Shown here one piece after another: positions 1 through 9,823 of a DNA stretch of 64,000 nt. How positions within the stretch are numbered: the stretch's first letter is position 1; each line of letters starts with the position of its first letter. This DNA is from Branchinecta lynchi (lineage: Eukaryota; Arthropoda; Branchiopoda; Anostraca; Branchinectidae), in NCBI GenBank assembly GCA_023053575.1, contig JAKZAP010000003.1, forward strand, positions 5,866,561-5,930,560, in the 5' to 3' direction. The notes under the pieces are model-generated. The model did not search any database, was not told the DNA's origin, and worked only from the letters and a program-made list of their open reading frames with translations. The position numbers and the translations under genes are program-made.

Positions 1-104
1 CTTGTCATGATTATTTGCCGTCACCTTAGGTCCATAAGGGGTTGTTCAGAGACTGCAGGTTTGGCTATAGTAGGAAGTTTCATGATCGAATATGTTAATT
101 TCAG

Positions 105-299
105 TGTGAAGGCCCTGGCAGCTACTGGTAATGCTGGATTGGAACAAGCAATGGAGTGGATCATCTCTCATGAAAATATAACTGAGCCAGCTGCATCTGA
201 AGAAACAAGTGAGGAGTCAGAGGGTGCCAAAGATGAGGAGAAGCTTATGGATGTTAATGAAGGGGAATCCCCAGTAGCCAAATCCTTGAAATGTGATGA
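105..299 (+). CDS. UBXN1: UBXN1-like, first exon in window (UBA end)
   Basis: The acceptor TTAATTTCAG ends at 104. Base 105 completes a codon started in an upstream exon, and the frame then reads VKALAATGNAGLEQ. The donor is GA|GTAAGC after 299 (exit phase 2). An open frame upstream of 105 exists, but it has no UBA similarity and is separated by this acceptor, so it is treated as intron. The end of the exon encodes the first zinc-finger cysteine (LKCD). Confidence 0.9.
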
Positions 300-3200
300 G
301 TAAGCAGATAACCGTTATTTGGCAAAAAACGAATTGCAGTAGTTGCAGTGTTTCATAGATATTAGATTATTGGTATTGTTGGGTTGACCACATCTGGTCC
401 AAATTGGGTGCATAGCCGCATTCGCCCAAACTACATTGATGGTGAACCGCCACTCTTTGTCACACCTGTTGTCATGCTTCTCTGGATCTTGAATTTCTGC
501 AATCTTCCTGTTAGTTGAAGGAACTCGGACAGCTCCTTCAGACTTGCTCTTTGAAAACAGCATGCATGTCTATGGATTATTTAATACAACAGAAAAGCCT
601 TTGGGCCGTATGCTATTCCTTTTGATGTTAGTGAGGCAGTCTGTGACTTATTTCAGCACTGATGAGTTAAAAAAAAAAACTATTTCTGTGCTAGTTAGAA
701 CTATTCTATGTAGAGTTGCTGACATGCTAAAGCCCTTAAACTAGCAGGAAACCGCCGCTGTGGCTAAAGATGGCTAACACACTGTTTTACTTGAAACCAA
801 ATCTGTGTCTTGTTTTTGGTTACGGTTAAGCTTTTCCTTCCACTAAAGTGTAAAACACAACTGCCTATATTCACTTTCTTCAGCTTCTTAATTGCAAGGC
901 TTTTGGGTCCTTTGTTCCGCCCGTCGCTGTTCATAAGAAGACCAAAGGTTTACAATGGGATCCCAAAAATCTAATATTTGATCCAGACAGTTGGGTTTTG
1001 TCTTCGCCAGGCTAATCATTAGAGAAAAAGTTTCGATCAGTGTCGTCAAAATAGATATACCAGCCATGTTTATTTTGAGGACACTGATCGAAACTTCCTG
1101 CTTTAGGCTACTTCTGCCAAATTTCTAGTTTTGGCTGAATTCCGAGCGAACTACTTGTCCAGCAAAAAAAGAAAATTCAGAAAGGAACTCAGCGTATCTC
1201 CTTATCCTCATATACAGACTCAGCGTATCTACGTATCCTCATACAGACTCCTTACCCCTAAATCTGTCATATAATCAACTTCAAATAAAAGTTTTGTTTC
1301 TGCCAGATTCGCGAACTGTCGGGTAGAAAATGATTTTCACATAAGTGTTCAGCATGTATTCTTACCCCTAAATCGAACATTTAATCAACTTCAAATGAAA
1401 CTTTTACTTTTAACCAACTTTCCGGTTTTTGCCGGGTTCCGGACGAACTACTTGTCCGGAGAGAAACATGTTTTACCATCGTGTTCAACGTGTCTTCTTA
1501 CCCCATAATGGACTATCACATTGGCTGTTTAAAATTTTGTTGCTTGCCTCTTAATTTGAACTCCCCACCTAAACGTAGGGCTACAGAGCCCTCTATGAAC
1601 TTGACCTTACTCTTGACCCAAAGAACCCTCACACGAAGTTTCATCAGAATATCTCATTCCCTTCCAGAGTTACTGTGCTCACAGACGGACGGATGGACAG
1701 ACGGACAACTTTTGCAATGTCATAGGTATCCCTCCACTTACGTTTTCCGATCCCGAATACAGATTTTTTTTTTTTTCTTAAAAACAGGCGATTTCTTCTC
1801 AAACAAACACTGTCGGTCTTTTCGAAGCGGAAGCCAGGATTCCAACACTCGTTCCATTAGGAAAATTAATCATCAGTGAATAATTAGTAAGGCCATATCT
1901 ATAATGAATGAATGAAGGGTTTATTAAAAAAAAAATGGAATCTTCAATGCCCAGAGGCGAACCTGTAAGGGACTAATTACCCTCGAAACAAAACATTAAT
2001 AAAAACAAAACTTCGACAAAAACAAAGGAAAAAAGGGAAAGAAAGAAAGAAAGGAGCTTGACTTACGCGGTCTGGGACGCCCAACCAGAAAATCAACCAA
2101 AAAACAACAACTCATTTTCAGCCAGAATCACCACTAACTATCCAAAACAAAAACTTAATGATAAAACACAACTTAAACGGCTGAGAATAACGCATCAAAT
2201 TCATATACAGCAAAACAATGAACCTTTAACATGCTACGAAAATCTAGTAAAACACTGCATGACCTTAACTCTGTCGACAAACCTTCCCATACTAAAGGCC
2301 CAATTGATCATTCCGTGTATTTTGAGTTTCTACTTTCATTTGTATTATCTTACTTGCTCGAAATCAGTTGCATATGGGAATATTTTTTGCGTCTGGTCAT
2401 GACCAGGGCAGAGGGTGGGCTGGTATGAAGCAAAGGTTGAAGACGGGATTAGGAGACTAAAGAACAGTTATCGACCTCAAGGCCGACGCTTCCCATAGCG
2501 CTCTTATTTCAGCTGTGGCAAGATTCTGAGGACAACAGAAGAAGCTGAATTCCATGCAGTTAAAACCAAACATTCAAATTTCTCTGAATCAACAGAAGAA
2601 AAGAAACCGTTTACTGAAGAAGAGAAGAAAGCACAACTGAGACAGCTAGAAGAAAAAATGCGGCAGAAAAGAAAGGAGAGAGAGGAACGGGAGAAAAAAG
2701 AAGCATTTGAAATGGAAAAGAAGAGGGTACAGGCTGGAAAAGATATGGTGGCCATTCGGAAAAAGTAAGTGTTTAGCTCGTGCATTTTGTCCAGCTTCTT
2801 ACTACTCGCTTGTACATTGAGTAACAATATAGTAAATGAGCAAATTAATAATCCTTCTCTCCAGCCCCCCCCCCCCCCACATCCTTCCCCGCTTTTAATG
2901 TGAAAGTCTTGGGAACTTGACAGGTTTGGATCCTGAGGTGTTCAATGTAACCTGTGTCGAATACGTCGTGAAGAGAAGTTTCTAGATTCGTTTTTCTGGC
3001 TGAAAGGGAAAGTTTGACTAGAATCCAACTTGTCACCGCAAACTTGGGGCCGAGATAACGAGCTTGTATCCCTGACAGCCACTAGTCATTTGATTTATAT
3101 ATTTGTGAAGTGTGTTGTGAATTAAACAAGACCAAAGGTTTTGATGGGATCCCAAATATTCAATATTTGATCCAGACAATTGGGTCTTGTCTTCGCCTGA

Positions 3201-6200
3201 CTCCTTGAACATTTTTACTATTAAAATTCAGAAACAGATTAAGGCCAAGTAGCTAACCATCTGAGAAAACCAAGTTCAGATATGGATTCAGCATCCCCTA
3301 TAAGTCATATGTGTTTTGACGAAAACTTCCTGCCACTTCTGCCAATTTCCCGGTTTGAGCCGAATTCCAGAACTACTTGTCCGGCGAAAAAAGAAAGCTG
3401 AAAACGAACTCAGTGTATCTTCTTTCCCCAATATTGAACATCTAATCAACTTCAAATTTTCTGGCTCCAGCCGGATTCCGGTCGAACTATATGTCAGGGT
3501 AAAAAAACAATTTTTATATACGGATTCAGCATCTCTTCTTACCCGTAATTCGGATATCTAAACAACTAGAAATAAAACTTTAACTCTTTCCGGTTTTGTT
3601 CGGAATTCCGGGCCAACTACTTGTCCGGCGAGAAAATGGTTTTCACCACCGTGTTCAGCATGTCCCCCTACCCCCAAAATCAAACATATAATCAACTTCA
3701 AATAGAACTTTTACTTTTAACAGACTTTCCGGTTTTGGCCGGATTCCGGGCTAACTACTTGTCCGATGACAAAAAGGTTTTTACCATCGTGTTGAATATG
3801 TCTTCTTACCCCATAATCGACAATAACATTATGTGTTTAAAAATATTTCATTTGTCCCTTAATTCAAACCCCCTCCTCCACCGGAGGGGGTCCTCCACTT
3901 GCAGGGCTATAGAGCCCATCTACGAACTCGACCTTATTCTTGACCCAAAGAATACTCCCACCAAGTTTCATCAAAATATCTCATTCCCTTCGAGAGTTAT
4001 AGTGCGCACAGACGGACAACTTTTGCGATGTCATAGGTATCCCGCTACTTACGTTTTTGGGATCCCAAAAACCCTAACCTGGACTTCGTGGGACCAGTTT
4101 CGACGATGTAATAATAATTTTATTTAAACCCTCCATACAAATACAATGTAAATGGTCGGAGGAGTTGGTAAAGAAACAAAAGAAAAAGAAAAGAGAATTA
4201 CACAACAATACGATACAAAATTAAGTTGACTAGTCGCAATGATAAATCTGATGTATCAGATTTATCATTGCCCTGCAAGTATGGATTCTTAGGCTGTGAA
4301 AAGAAACTCGACGAATTACAAATTCAAGCTGACTAGTCGTCTAGCAGTTATTATAGGGTACATTCTTCCCCCACTCAACTAACTTAATTCCATTTTTGTC
4401 TACTACGGCGTATGGTGCGGAAGCCAGCTTTTTGACCTGATCGGAATAAAATACTTAATTCATGGTAATGCTCTTGGAATAGCCCTACCCCTGCTCTTCA
4501 TATCTATCATGTAATCTATCTGTAAAATCTGTGATCTGTCCTTACAAACAGATTTTCAGGGGGTTGCTGTCTCCGTGCTCCAGGGACCTTTCTCCAACGC
4601 TCAGGCACAGTACTCATATGTTGGGGTATAGGCTTCAGTTTCAGTTTAAAAAATTATTTCACGGACCATGTCGGACATTGATTTTTTTCGTCATAGTTCA
4701 ACCCATGTTTTTCGGCGTCGTTGGAACTAAACATCTGCAGGTCGTCGCATTGCGTGCCTAAGATTGTTCATCTTCTAGAAAATATTGAAACTATTAAGGG
4801 CTATTGAGGATATGAATGAACAAGATAGTGTGAAACAAAAAACTACATCTTGTTACCTTAACAAGTATGCCTACACGGTCAGAAGTTTCATAACAGATAA
4901 CACAAGGATGAGCAGTTTCAACAGAATACTTATGCTGTTGTTTTTAATGCATAATGTTTGCAGAATCTTAACAGATAACATCACAAGTGTTGTGTGTTGC
5001 CGTTAGGATTTTCAAAAGTTATGCATTGAAACGTTACGTTTCATGCATAGCGTTTGCTAAATCATAACAGATAAGATCACAAGTGTTGTGAGTTGAAACT
5101 GCGAATTCTTGTGGTATCTGTTATGAAACTTCTGACAGTTTAGAAATCACCTTTATATATATAATTTTTTGTTTTGTAAATTAACAGTATTTAAATTAAA
5201 TATTCGCTTTCTAGGATGGAAGATGACGAGATGCGGAAATTAGCCGATCAGCGACGGCGTGAAAAGGAAGAGGAAAAACGTGCGAGAGAGCGTGTGCGAC
5301 AGCAAATTGAAGCGGACAAATTGGCGCGCAAACGTGAGGCAGAAAGCGCCGGCAAGAGCGAAATTGCCGCACCAGTAACACCTGCCGTTGCGACACCTCC
5401 AAAAGAAGTGAAGGACTATACGCAGACCACCATTCAGGTGAGGTTATTGCGAGATAGCAAATCTTCTTTGTTGGCAGACTTCGTTTTACTCGTATGACTC
5501 CGCCTTGATTTTAAATCCCTCCTCTCGCTGTGGCACCTACCCTTCCATTTTTTCTTTGACATCTGTTCTTCTGCCACCTATTGTTTCAAAGGACCCCTTG
5601 CACTATTTACTCTTCAGTTTTCAGTATTTTAAAATAGTTAAATAATTTAACGTACAGCTTTTATTTTTTTTTAGCAAACCTCCAGGTTTCGCTCCCGCTG
5701 CTGCCAGGTGATAAGATGTGATATCGATTGCCAAAAGCCAACTCTAGGAAGTTTGTTAATCTCAAAGGCTTGCCGGTCTCCATATACAATAAAACCTTGC
5801 AGTATCACCGAACCGCTTGCAGCTTAATAGAGCTTACACAGTTTCAACAATAATATTAGAAGACCATAATTTTACAACTGGTTAGCTTTGTGGATAGTTA
5901 TTGTTAGTTTGTTTTTAACTCTCGTTTTAATTTTCTTCTCTTTGTTCGTTTTCTTTTTCTCTTCTATGTTCTATGCCTTCTGTTTTCTGGCGGGTAATAA
6001 AAAAAACATTATAATTATATTTGGCGAAAAGGATACGTCAGCTGAATTTTATTTCGAGCGGTTTTGAGCCTGAAGAGGACCCTTGCCAAGAAGAGCAAAA
6101 ATATAGCTCCAATAAAATCCAGCTGAAGTATCCGTTTTGCACTATCAAATATGATTCGCAGTCAGCTTGGGCAGAAAGAATATTTATTATTATAATTCTT

Positions 6201-8049
6201 ACTGTTATGATATCGACACCTTCTGGTAGTTCATTCATAAAGGCTTCGAACCGGTCGCTGAGGTTCCATTCACACGCGAATCGAAGCACAACACGTCGGT
6301 TACACTCTCACCCTTTCCCAGATCAGACTCATAGATGGCACCACGATCCGGCAGTCTTTCGGTACAAAAGAACCTCTGTCTGCAGTTCGTCTGTTCATTG
6401 ATATGAATAGGAAGGATGGGACATTGCCCTATAAGCTGATGACAACGTTTCCCCGGAAGGTCTTTACAGAAGAAGAGTACCAGTCACCCTTGGAGGTCCT
6501 AGGTAAGCCTTTCACAAAGTAATTGTCGTATTTTTGTCCTCAGTAGGCTTAGGGATGGGCGAATCTGAACATAAAAGGATTCGAATCCGAATCCAGGGCT
6601 AGGTACGAATCCGAATCCACCATTTCATGTTGAGGATCCGAATCCGGAATCGAATCCGAGCTTAACAAAAATTAAAGGTTATACTTTAAAATCAGAGGTG
6701 ACAAAAAAAGCACTGATATCTAAGGTAATCAGATAACGTGATAGATTACTGAGGATGGTTGGTGGTAGAGACTAAAAAGTTGGATTGCCTAGGCACACTG
6801 TGTAAATATTGGGAAAACGGAAACTGGAAGGATGAAGAATAGAAAATTGAGTGGATTCGCAAGATTGAGGGTTGGGAATCCGAGTCCGAATCCAGCCTGA
6901 CACGCAGAAGATTTGAATCCGCATTAGAATCCGGCCAAAAGGCCGAATCTTGGATCCGGATTCGGATTCGCCCATCTCTGAGTAGGCTACCAGAAATGAA
7001 CCGATGATGTTATTGCTCATATACTTTCAGCTTCCCGGATGAACCTCTTCCGATACTGTCTCGGTGTTGATACTCTGTCGATTATTAAAATATCTCTTTT
7101 TATTTCTTTGTTTTTATTACGTTTTCGTACTTATGGTACTAATTTGTTCCAGTTCAGTAATATTTCTATCCATTATCGTTCCCAAGATTCTACACTTCGC
7201 AAGTCCCATCTCGTTCTTTTCCTATCTCGTTTAATGGCAGTATACCGATTATCACTTTGCCATTTTTGTTCTCTTTACGTGACATATCAGGCTCCCGATC
7301 ATTGTTTCCGAGAAGCTAATTGGTCAGAAGACCGGTTGTGCAAACTTGCAACGTTTCTCATCCAGGGCAAGGGACATGAAAAGAGGCTAAAAACAGCTGA
7401 AGCCTTTTGTAATATGCTGTGAGCACAGCTAAGTTTCAAAGTAGTCAACTACCTCAGAAAGTCAGAGCATCTGATCAGAAACAGTATGTAGTGCGAGGGG
7501 TCCTTTGAATACATACACAAATAAAAGAAGGTTTGTTTTTGTTAGGTTCATTTTTCTAGCTTGTGCCGGAAGAGGGGTTTTTCTATGAAGGACCGATACC
7601 GGTATGAAAAATCTCAGCTGACTTATCCGTTTCTTTAGTGCTGGTGTAGGCTAACAAAGTGGGAAGGCTTTCGATCAATCAATCAATCAAGCTTATTTTC
7701 CAAATAGCTTAAAGCTAGAATATTTACGAAATACACAGGCACGAAACAAATTAACTAATTACACTTACAAGATATGACCAGAAATAAATGATGGGATGAA
7801 ACTATGTAAAAATTGGACAGAAGAATTAGCAAGACTTGGATGCTGTTTTGTTTGTCTTTCCGTCCGTTTGCCGACAAATTAATGCTGGGACGTCCCCGCA
7901 ATAATTTGTCGAAGTTATATCTTATGATTATTTTCTAGGTATTGTGCAAATGTTTGTAATAGTTTTTCCTAGTATGTGCTAGTAATATCTGACTGTATTT
8001 TCTAGGTTTGGTGCCTGCCGCTGTACTCGTTGCTGCCAAGATGACGTAA
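105..8049 (+). CDS. UBXN1: UBXN1/SAKS1-like p97 cofactor, five exons, 5' end outside window
   Basis: Predicted UBX-domain adaptor that links ubiquitinated substrates to the p97/VCP ATPase. CDS join: 105-299, 2513-2764, 5215-5437, 6322-6502, 8006-8049 (stop TAA 8047-8049), giving 297 residues here. All internal junctions keep frame and use AG/GT sites. Residues 1-25 are the end of a UBA domain (KALAATGNAGLEQAMEWI). Residues 63-85 form a C2H2 finger split by intron 1 (C63, C66, H79, H85). Residues ~90-195 are a highly charged coiled coil. Residues 224-297 are the UBX fold with the p97-binding loop FPR at 266-268, ending LGLVPAAVLVAAKMT. The domain order UBA, finger, coiled coil, UBX is that of invertebrate UBXN1; vertebrate UBXN1 lacks the finger as I recall it. 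About 20-25 N-terminal residues are missing to the left. The introns hold A-family repeats and MITEs. Confidence 0.93.
300..2512 (+). other. UBXN1 intron 1 with repeats
   Basis: The intron holds an A-family element at 936-1757. It also has a (TGAA)n tract near 1896-1915 followed by an A-run, which resembles a LINE 3' tail, and a (GAAA)n tract near 2037-2055. Nothing coding was recognised; the short open frames match the repeats. Confidence 0.75.
936..1757 (+). repeat. Family A interspersed element, copy 1
   Basis: It begins with AAGACCAAAGG followed by GGGATCCCAAAAATC. Internally it has several copies of a ~135-bp unit containing TTTCCGG, CGAACTACTTGTCCGG and TTACCCC. It then carries a GACGGACGGATGGACAG microsatellite and ends at CCACTTACGTTTTCCGATCC. 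The same start and end recur at 3126-4070, 26830-27813 and 42736-43815. Not coding. Confidence 0.8.
2513..2764 (+). CDS. UBXN1: UBXN1-like exon: zinc finger and start of coiled coil
   Basis: The acceptor is CTTATTTCAG and the first base completes the Asp codon begun in the previous exon, restoring CDDCGK. The finger ends HAVKTKH. It is followed by SNFSEST, a segment conserved in invertebrate UBXN1, then Glu/Lys/Arg-rich coiled coil up to AIRKK. The donor is AA|GTAAGT. Confidence 0.95.
3126..4070 (+). repeat. Family A interspersed element, copy 2
   Basis: The start ACAAGACCAAAGG is followed by GATGGGATCCCAAA. Inside are tandem ~135-bp units with GGTTTTGGCCGGATTCCGG and ACTTGTCCG. The end is GGTATCCCGCTACTTACG followed by the palindrome TTTTGGGATCCCAAAA. 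Both termini therefore carry GGGATCCC. Confidence 0.85.
4236..4271. repeat. 36-nt near-perfect palindrome
   Basis: Stem GCAATGATAAATCTGAT, loop GT, then the exact reverse complement. It lies between two short direct repeats, GACTAGTCG at 4228-4236 and 4331-4339. Confidence 0.9.
4874..5140. mobile_element. TA-flanked MITE (CACTGT-type family), copy 1
   Basis: Long terminal inverted repeats: the left begins CACGGTCAGAAGTTTCATAA and the right ends TTATGAAACTTCTGACAGTT. TA lies on both sides. Related copies are at 38335-38682 and 40389-40677. A TA duplication with CACTGT-like ends fits Tc1/mariner-type mobilisation (inference). No transposase is present. Confidence 0.8.
5215..5437 (+). CDS. UBXN1: UBXN1-like exon: coiled coil
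   Basis: The acceptor GCTTTCTAG ends at 5214 and the first G completes a Lys codon. The frame reads MEDDEMRKLADQRRREKEEE, then a basic/acidic helix and a short Pro/Ala linker ending DYTQTTIQ. The donor is CAG|GTGAGG, phase 0. The tail aligns with the segment just before the UBX fold in the family. Confidence 0.95.
5438..6321 (+). other. UBXN1 intron 3
   Basis: Contains a stretch at ~5585-5640 (AAAGGACCCCTTGCACTATT) that matches one end of the TTAA-flanked MITE family. It also holds a fold-back-element arm at ~6033-6180, containing GAAGAGGACCCTTGCCAAGA, shared with 46494-46680 and 50568-50755. No coding sequence was recognised. Confidence 0.65.
6033..6200. repeat. Fold-back element fragment (GAGGACCCTTGCCAAG family)
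   Basis: Shares GAGCCTGAAGAGGACCC, CTTGCCAAGAAG, AATATAGCTC and AATAAAAT with the near-perfect fold-back copy at 46494-46680. Here only one arm is clear. Its right part GCAGTCAGCTTGGGCAG is the inverse of the flank next to the other copies. Confidence 0.65.
6322..6502 (+). CDS. UBXN1: UBXN1-like exon: UBX domain
   Basis: The acceptor is CTTTCCCAG. The frame reads IRLIDGTTIRQSFGTKEPL, then SAVRLFIDMN and TTFPRKVF, ending SPLEVLG. It has the beta-grasp strand order and the FPR loop of UBX domains. The donor is CTAG|GTAAGC, phase 1. Confidence 0.96.
6503..8005 (+). other. UBXN1 intron 4
   Basis: Holds the hAT-like MITE (6550-6981), a ~90-bp dispersed repeat at 7294-7380 also found near 48245 and 48818, and a (ATCA)n stretch at 7675-7690 followed by AGCTTAAAGCTAGAA, resembling a LINE or SINE tail and shared with ~61715-61760. 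A decoy acceptor TTTTCTAGGTATTG lies at ~7933, close to the real TTTTCTAGGTTTGG. Confidence 0.65.
6550..6981. mobile_element. hAT-like MITE with GGGATGGGCGAAT termini, copy 1
   Basis: Terminal inverted repeats AGGGATGGGCGAAT and ATTCGCCCATCTCTGA enclose A/T-rich DNA with degenerate GGATTCGAATCC motifs. GTAGGCT lies immediately outside both ends (6543-6549 and 6982-6988), giving a 7-8 bp target duplication of the hAT size class. Located in UBXN1 intron 4. A second copy is at 39983-40362. Confidence 0.85.
8006..8049 (+). CDS. UBXN1: UBXN1-like terminal coding exon
   Basis: After TATTTTCTAG the frame completes a Gly codon and reads LVPAAVLVAAKMT before TAA (8047-8049). This matches the last strand of UBX domains. 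No AATAAA follows closely, so the 3' UTR end is unassigned. Confidence 0.93.
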
Positions 8050-9823
8050 ATAACCAGCTTATTTTGATTTTTTATTGTTTCCCCTTTTCATTTGTCACAT
8101 ATAATTTGAGATCAGTTTCATCGGCGTCATCCCCCCGCCCCCCGGCTTTCCAAAGTTTGTGAATAAGAAAAAAAACGTAAAATGCATAGTATTGGCTTGC
8201 CTTCAAAAACCAGTTAAAACCAGATCTGAGAATTATTTGCTATCAAAGGCGTAGGAGATCATAAAGTTTCCGTTTTATTATTCTTTACTGATACGACAGA
8301 ATTTCACAAAAATCGTAGTTTTAGGAATCTTTCCAGTGGAATGGACTTGAAGTAAGCATGATTATGTATTTTGTAGGTTATGTGACGTGGACCTTTATAA
8401 ACCTGTATGCCTGCGATTCTGCAAAGTATTTTGGCTCAGAAGTGTGTTTCTGCGACCAACTTTATTGACTCGAATTTGACAAACAACTGTCGAAACGACT
8501 TTCGATTTCGTGACTCGAATTTGGAGGGAAATTCAAAATTTAGTGGCAAATTCCAAACAGTCCAAATACAAATAATAAAATTTTGAAAGGATTTAAAGGA
8601 AGGATTTCTGACAGGATTGTTCTTGTACAGGATGATAAGGACGTAAGCGTGAAGTCCATTTGTTGAGAATTCTTATTTAGGCATTTTAAATTAGTTCAAA
8701 AAAAAAAAGAGGAGCGTTTCTGTGGGATTCAACTTGTGGGTCGGATGGTTAGCACATACTTCTGTTTCCTTGACACATACTCAAAAATTGGCGGCTAAGA
8801 ACTATGCTGTGGAAAAACGCCTTATATGGTCTTGTCCCGATTCCTCGATTCGCAGCGTGATTGCCACGGCCCTCTTTAGTGTATGTACGTCTAAAACCCT
8901 TTTCGTCGTAAATTTATAAAAGCGTTGACAGAGTCGCTCTAAACTACTTCAGACGGGAGGGCGTTCCGGCAGTCCAACATTCTGTTCTGGGATCACCATC
9001 TACCAGTGTCTTTGGAAAAGCGCTAGCCAGTCATTTTGAAGTCATGTCCGCGCAGACCGTTCTTATTGATTGAGATATGTGTATATCTGTCTATCTAACT
9101 ACAACAGCGAGCCTCATGTCGTGAACGTGTCCGAAAGCTTTTTGTTGCTGTAAATGCTGCATTTTCTTTCTTTTTTTGTCCGAAAGCTGTTACCTTTTTT
9201 TCTTCTCTGACACTTCTAGAGTAGCAAAATTTAAGTCAGGAAGAAGAAGAAGAAAAAAGAATTAGCTGTATAAAGCTGACAAAATGGATCAGCTACTGAT
9301 ATTCAACCTTCTTATCTTCGTATCTTTCCTTTCTTCGTTGGCCATGATCGCCTTAGAATTTGGAATGTTTGCCGAATTGTCAGTCGTCTTTTTGAAATTG
9401 TTATGTTTGCCGCCGAAAACACTGAGAGAATCGCCGTACTCCCCAGTTTCTTCTTGAAAATTCAGCATAAAATTTAGCATTCTTGCTAAATTTTATGCTG
9501 AATTAATGCTGCATTAATGAGCGAAAATTTAAGTCCAAAAGCGAAATGCTGCATAAAATGCTTAATTAATTCAGCATTTTCGTTCGTGTCGGAGCTTTCG
9601 GAGACGTTCCGTGTTCCGTCTACTTACCGTAGTAACTACGCATGAAGTTATGGCTTTTCGCTTCTTGGCGTCAATGCTGGAACGATTTTTTCTACTTCCG
9701 GCAAAGATCACGCCACAAATACTTACTTACTAATAGGTACTATTTCGAGAAGGATGATCGGTTAGATCAACCCTTAACAGCTTTTAAAATCATAAGAATT
9801 TGTGGACATCTGTTCTAGACCCT
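8050..9823. other. Intergenic, with inverted repeats
   Basis: No gene recognised. There is a poly-A run at 8699-8709. Between ~9118 and 9603 lies an inverted structure bounded by GTCCGAAAGCTTT and GTCGGAGCTTTCGG with a strong hairpin inside. At ~9610-9715 there is a half copy of the 305-bp MITE (CTTACCGTAGTAACTACGCA). At ~9802-9823 is the end of a family C unit. Confidence 0.6.
9459..9504. repeat. Perfect 21-bp stem hairpin
   Basis: ATTCAGCATAAAATTTAGCA, loop TTCT, then its exact reverse complement, extended by one A/T pair. It lies inside the inverted element of about 9118-9603, so it is more likely a fold-back transposon core than an RNA gene. Confidence 0.85.

Larger units (their letters stand above)
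2765..5214 (+). other. UBXN1 intron 2 with repeats
   Basis: Contents: a poly-C tract at ~2868-2878, A-family copy 2 (3126-4070), a LINE-tail-like A/T-rich stretch near 4100-4200, a 36-nt palindrome (4236-4271), and a TA-flanked MITE (4874-5140). No coding sequence was recognised. Confidence 0.75.

Noticed and set aside
7..104. Extension of the first UBXN1 exon to the ATG at position 7
   Set aside because: The extension has no UBA similarity and an acceptor (TTAATTTCAG) lies at the exact point where similarity begins.
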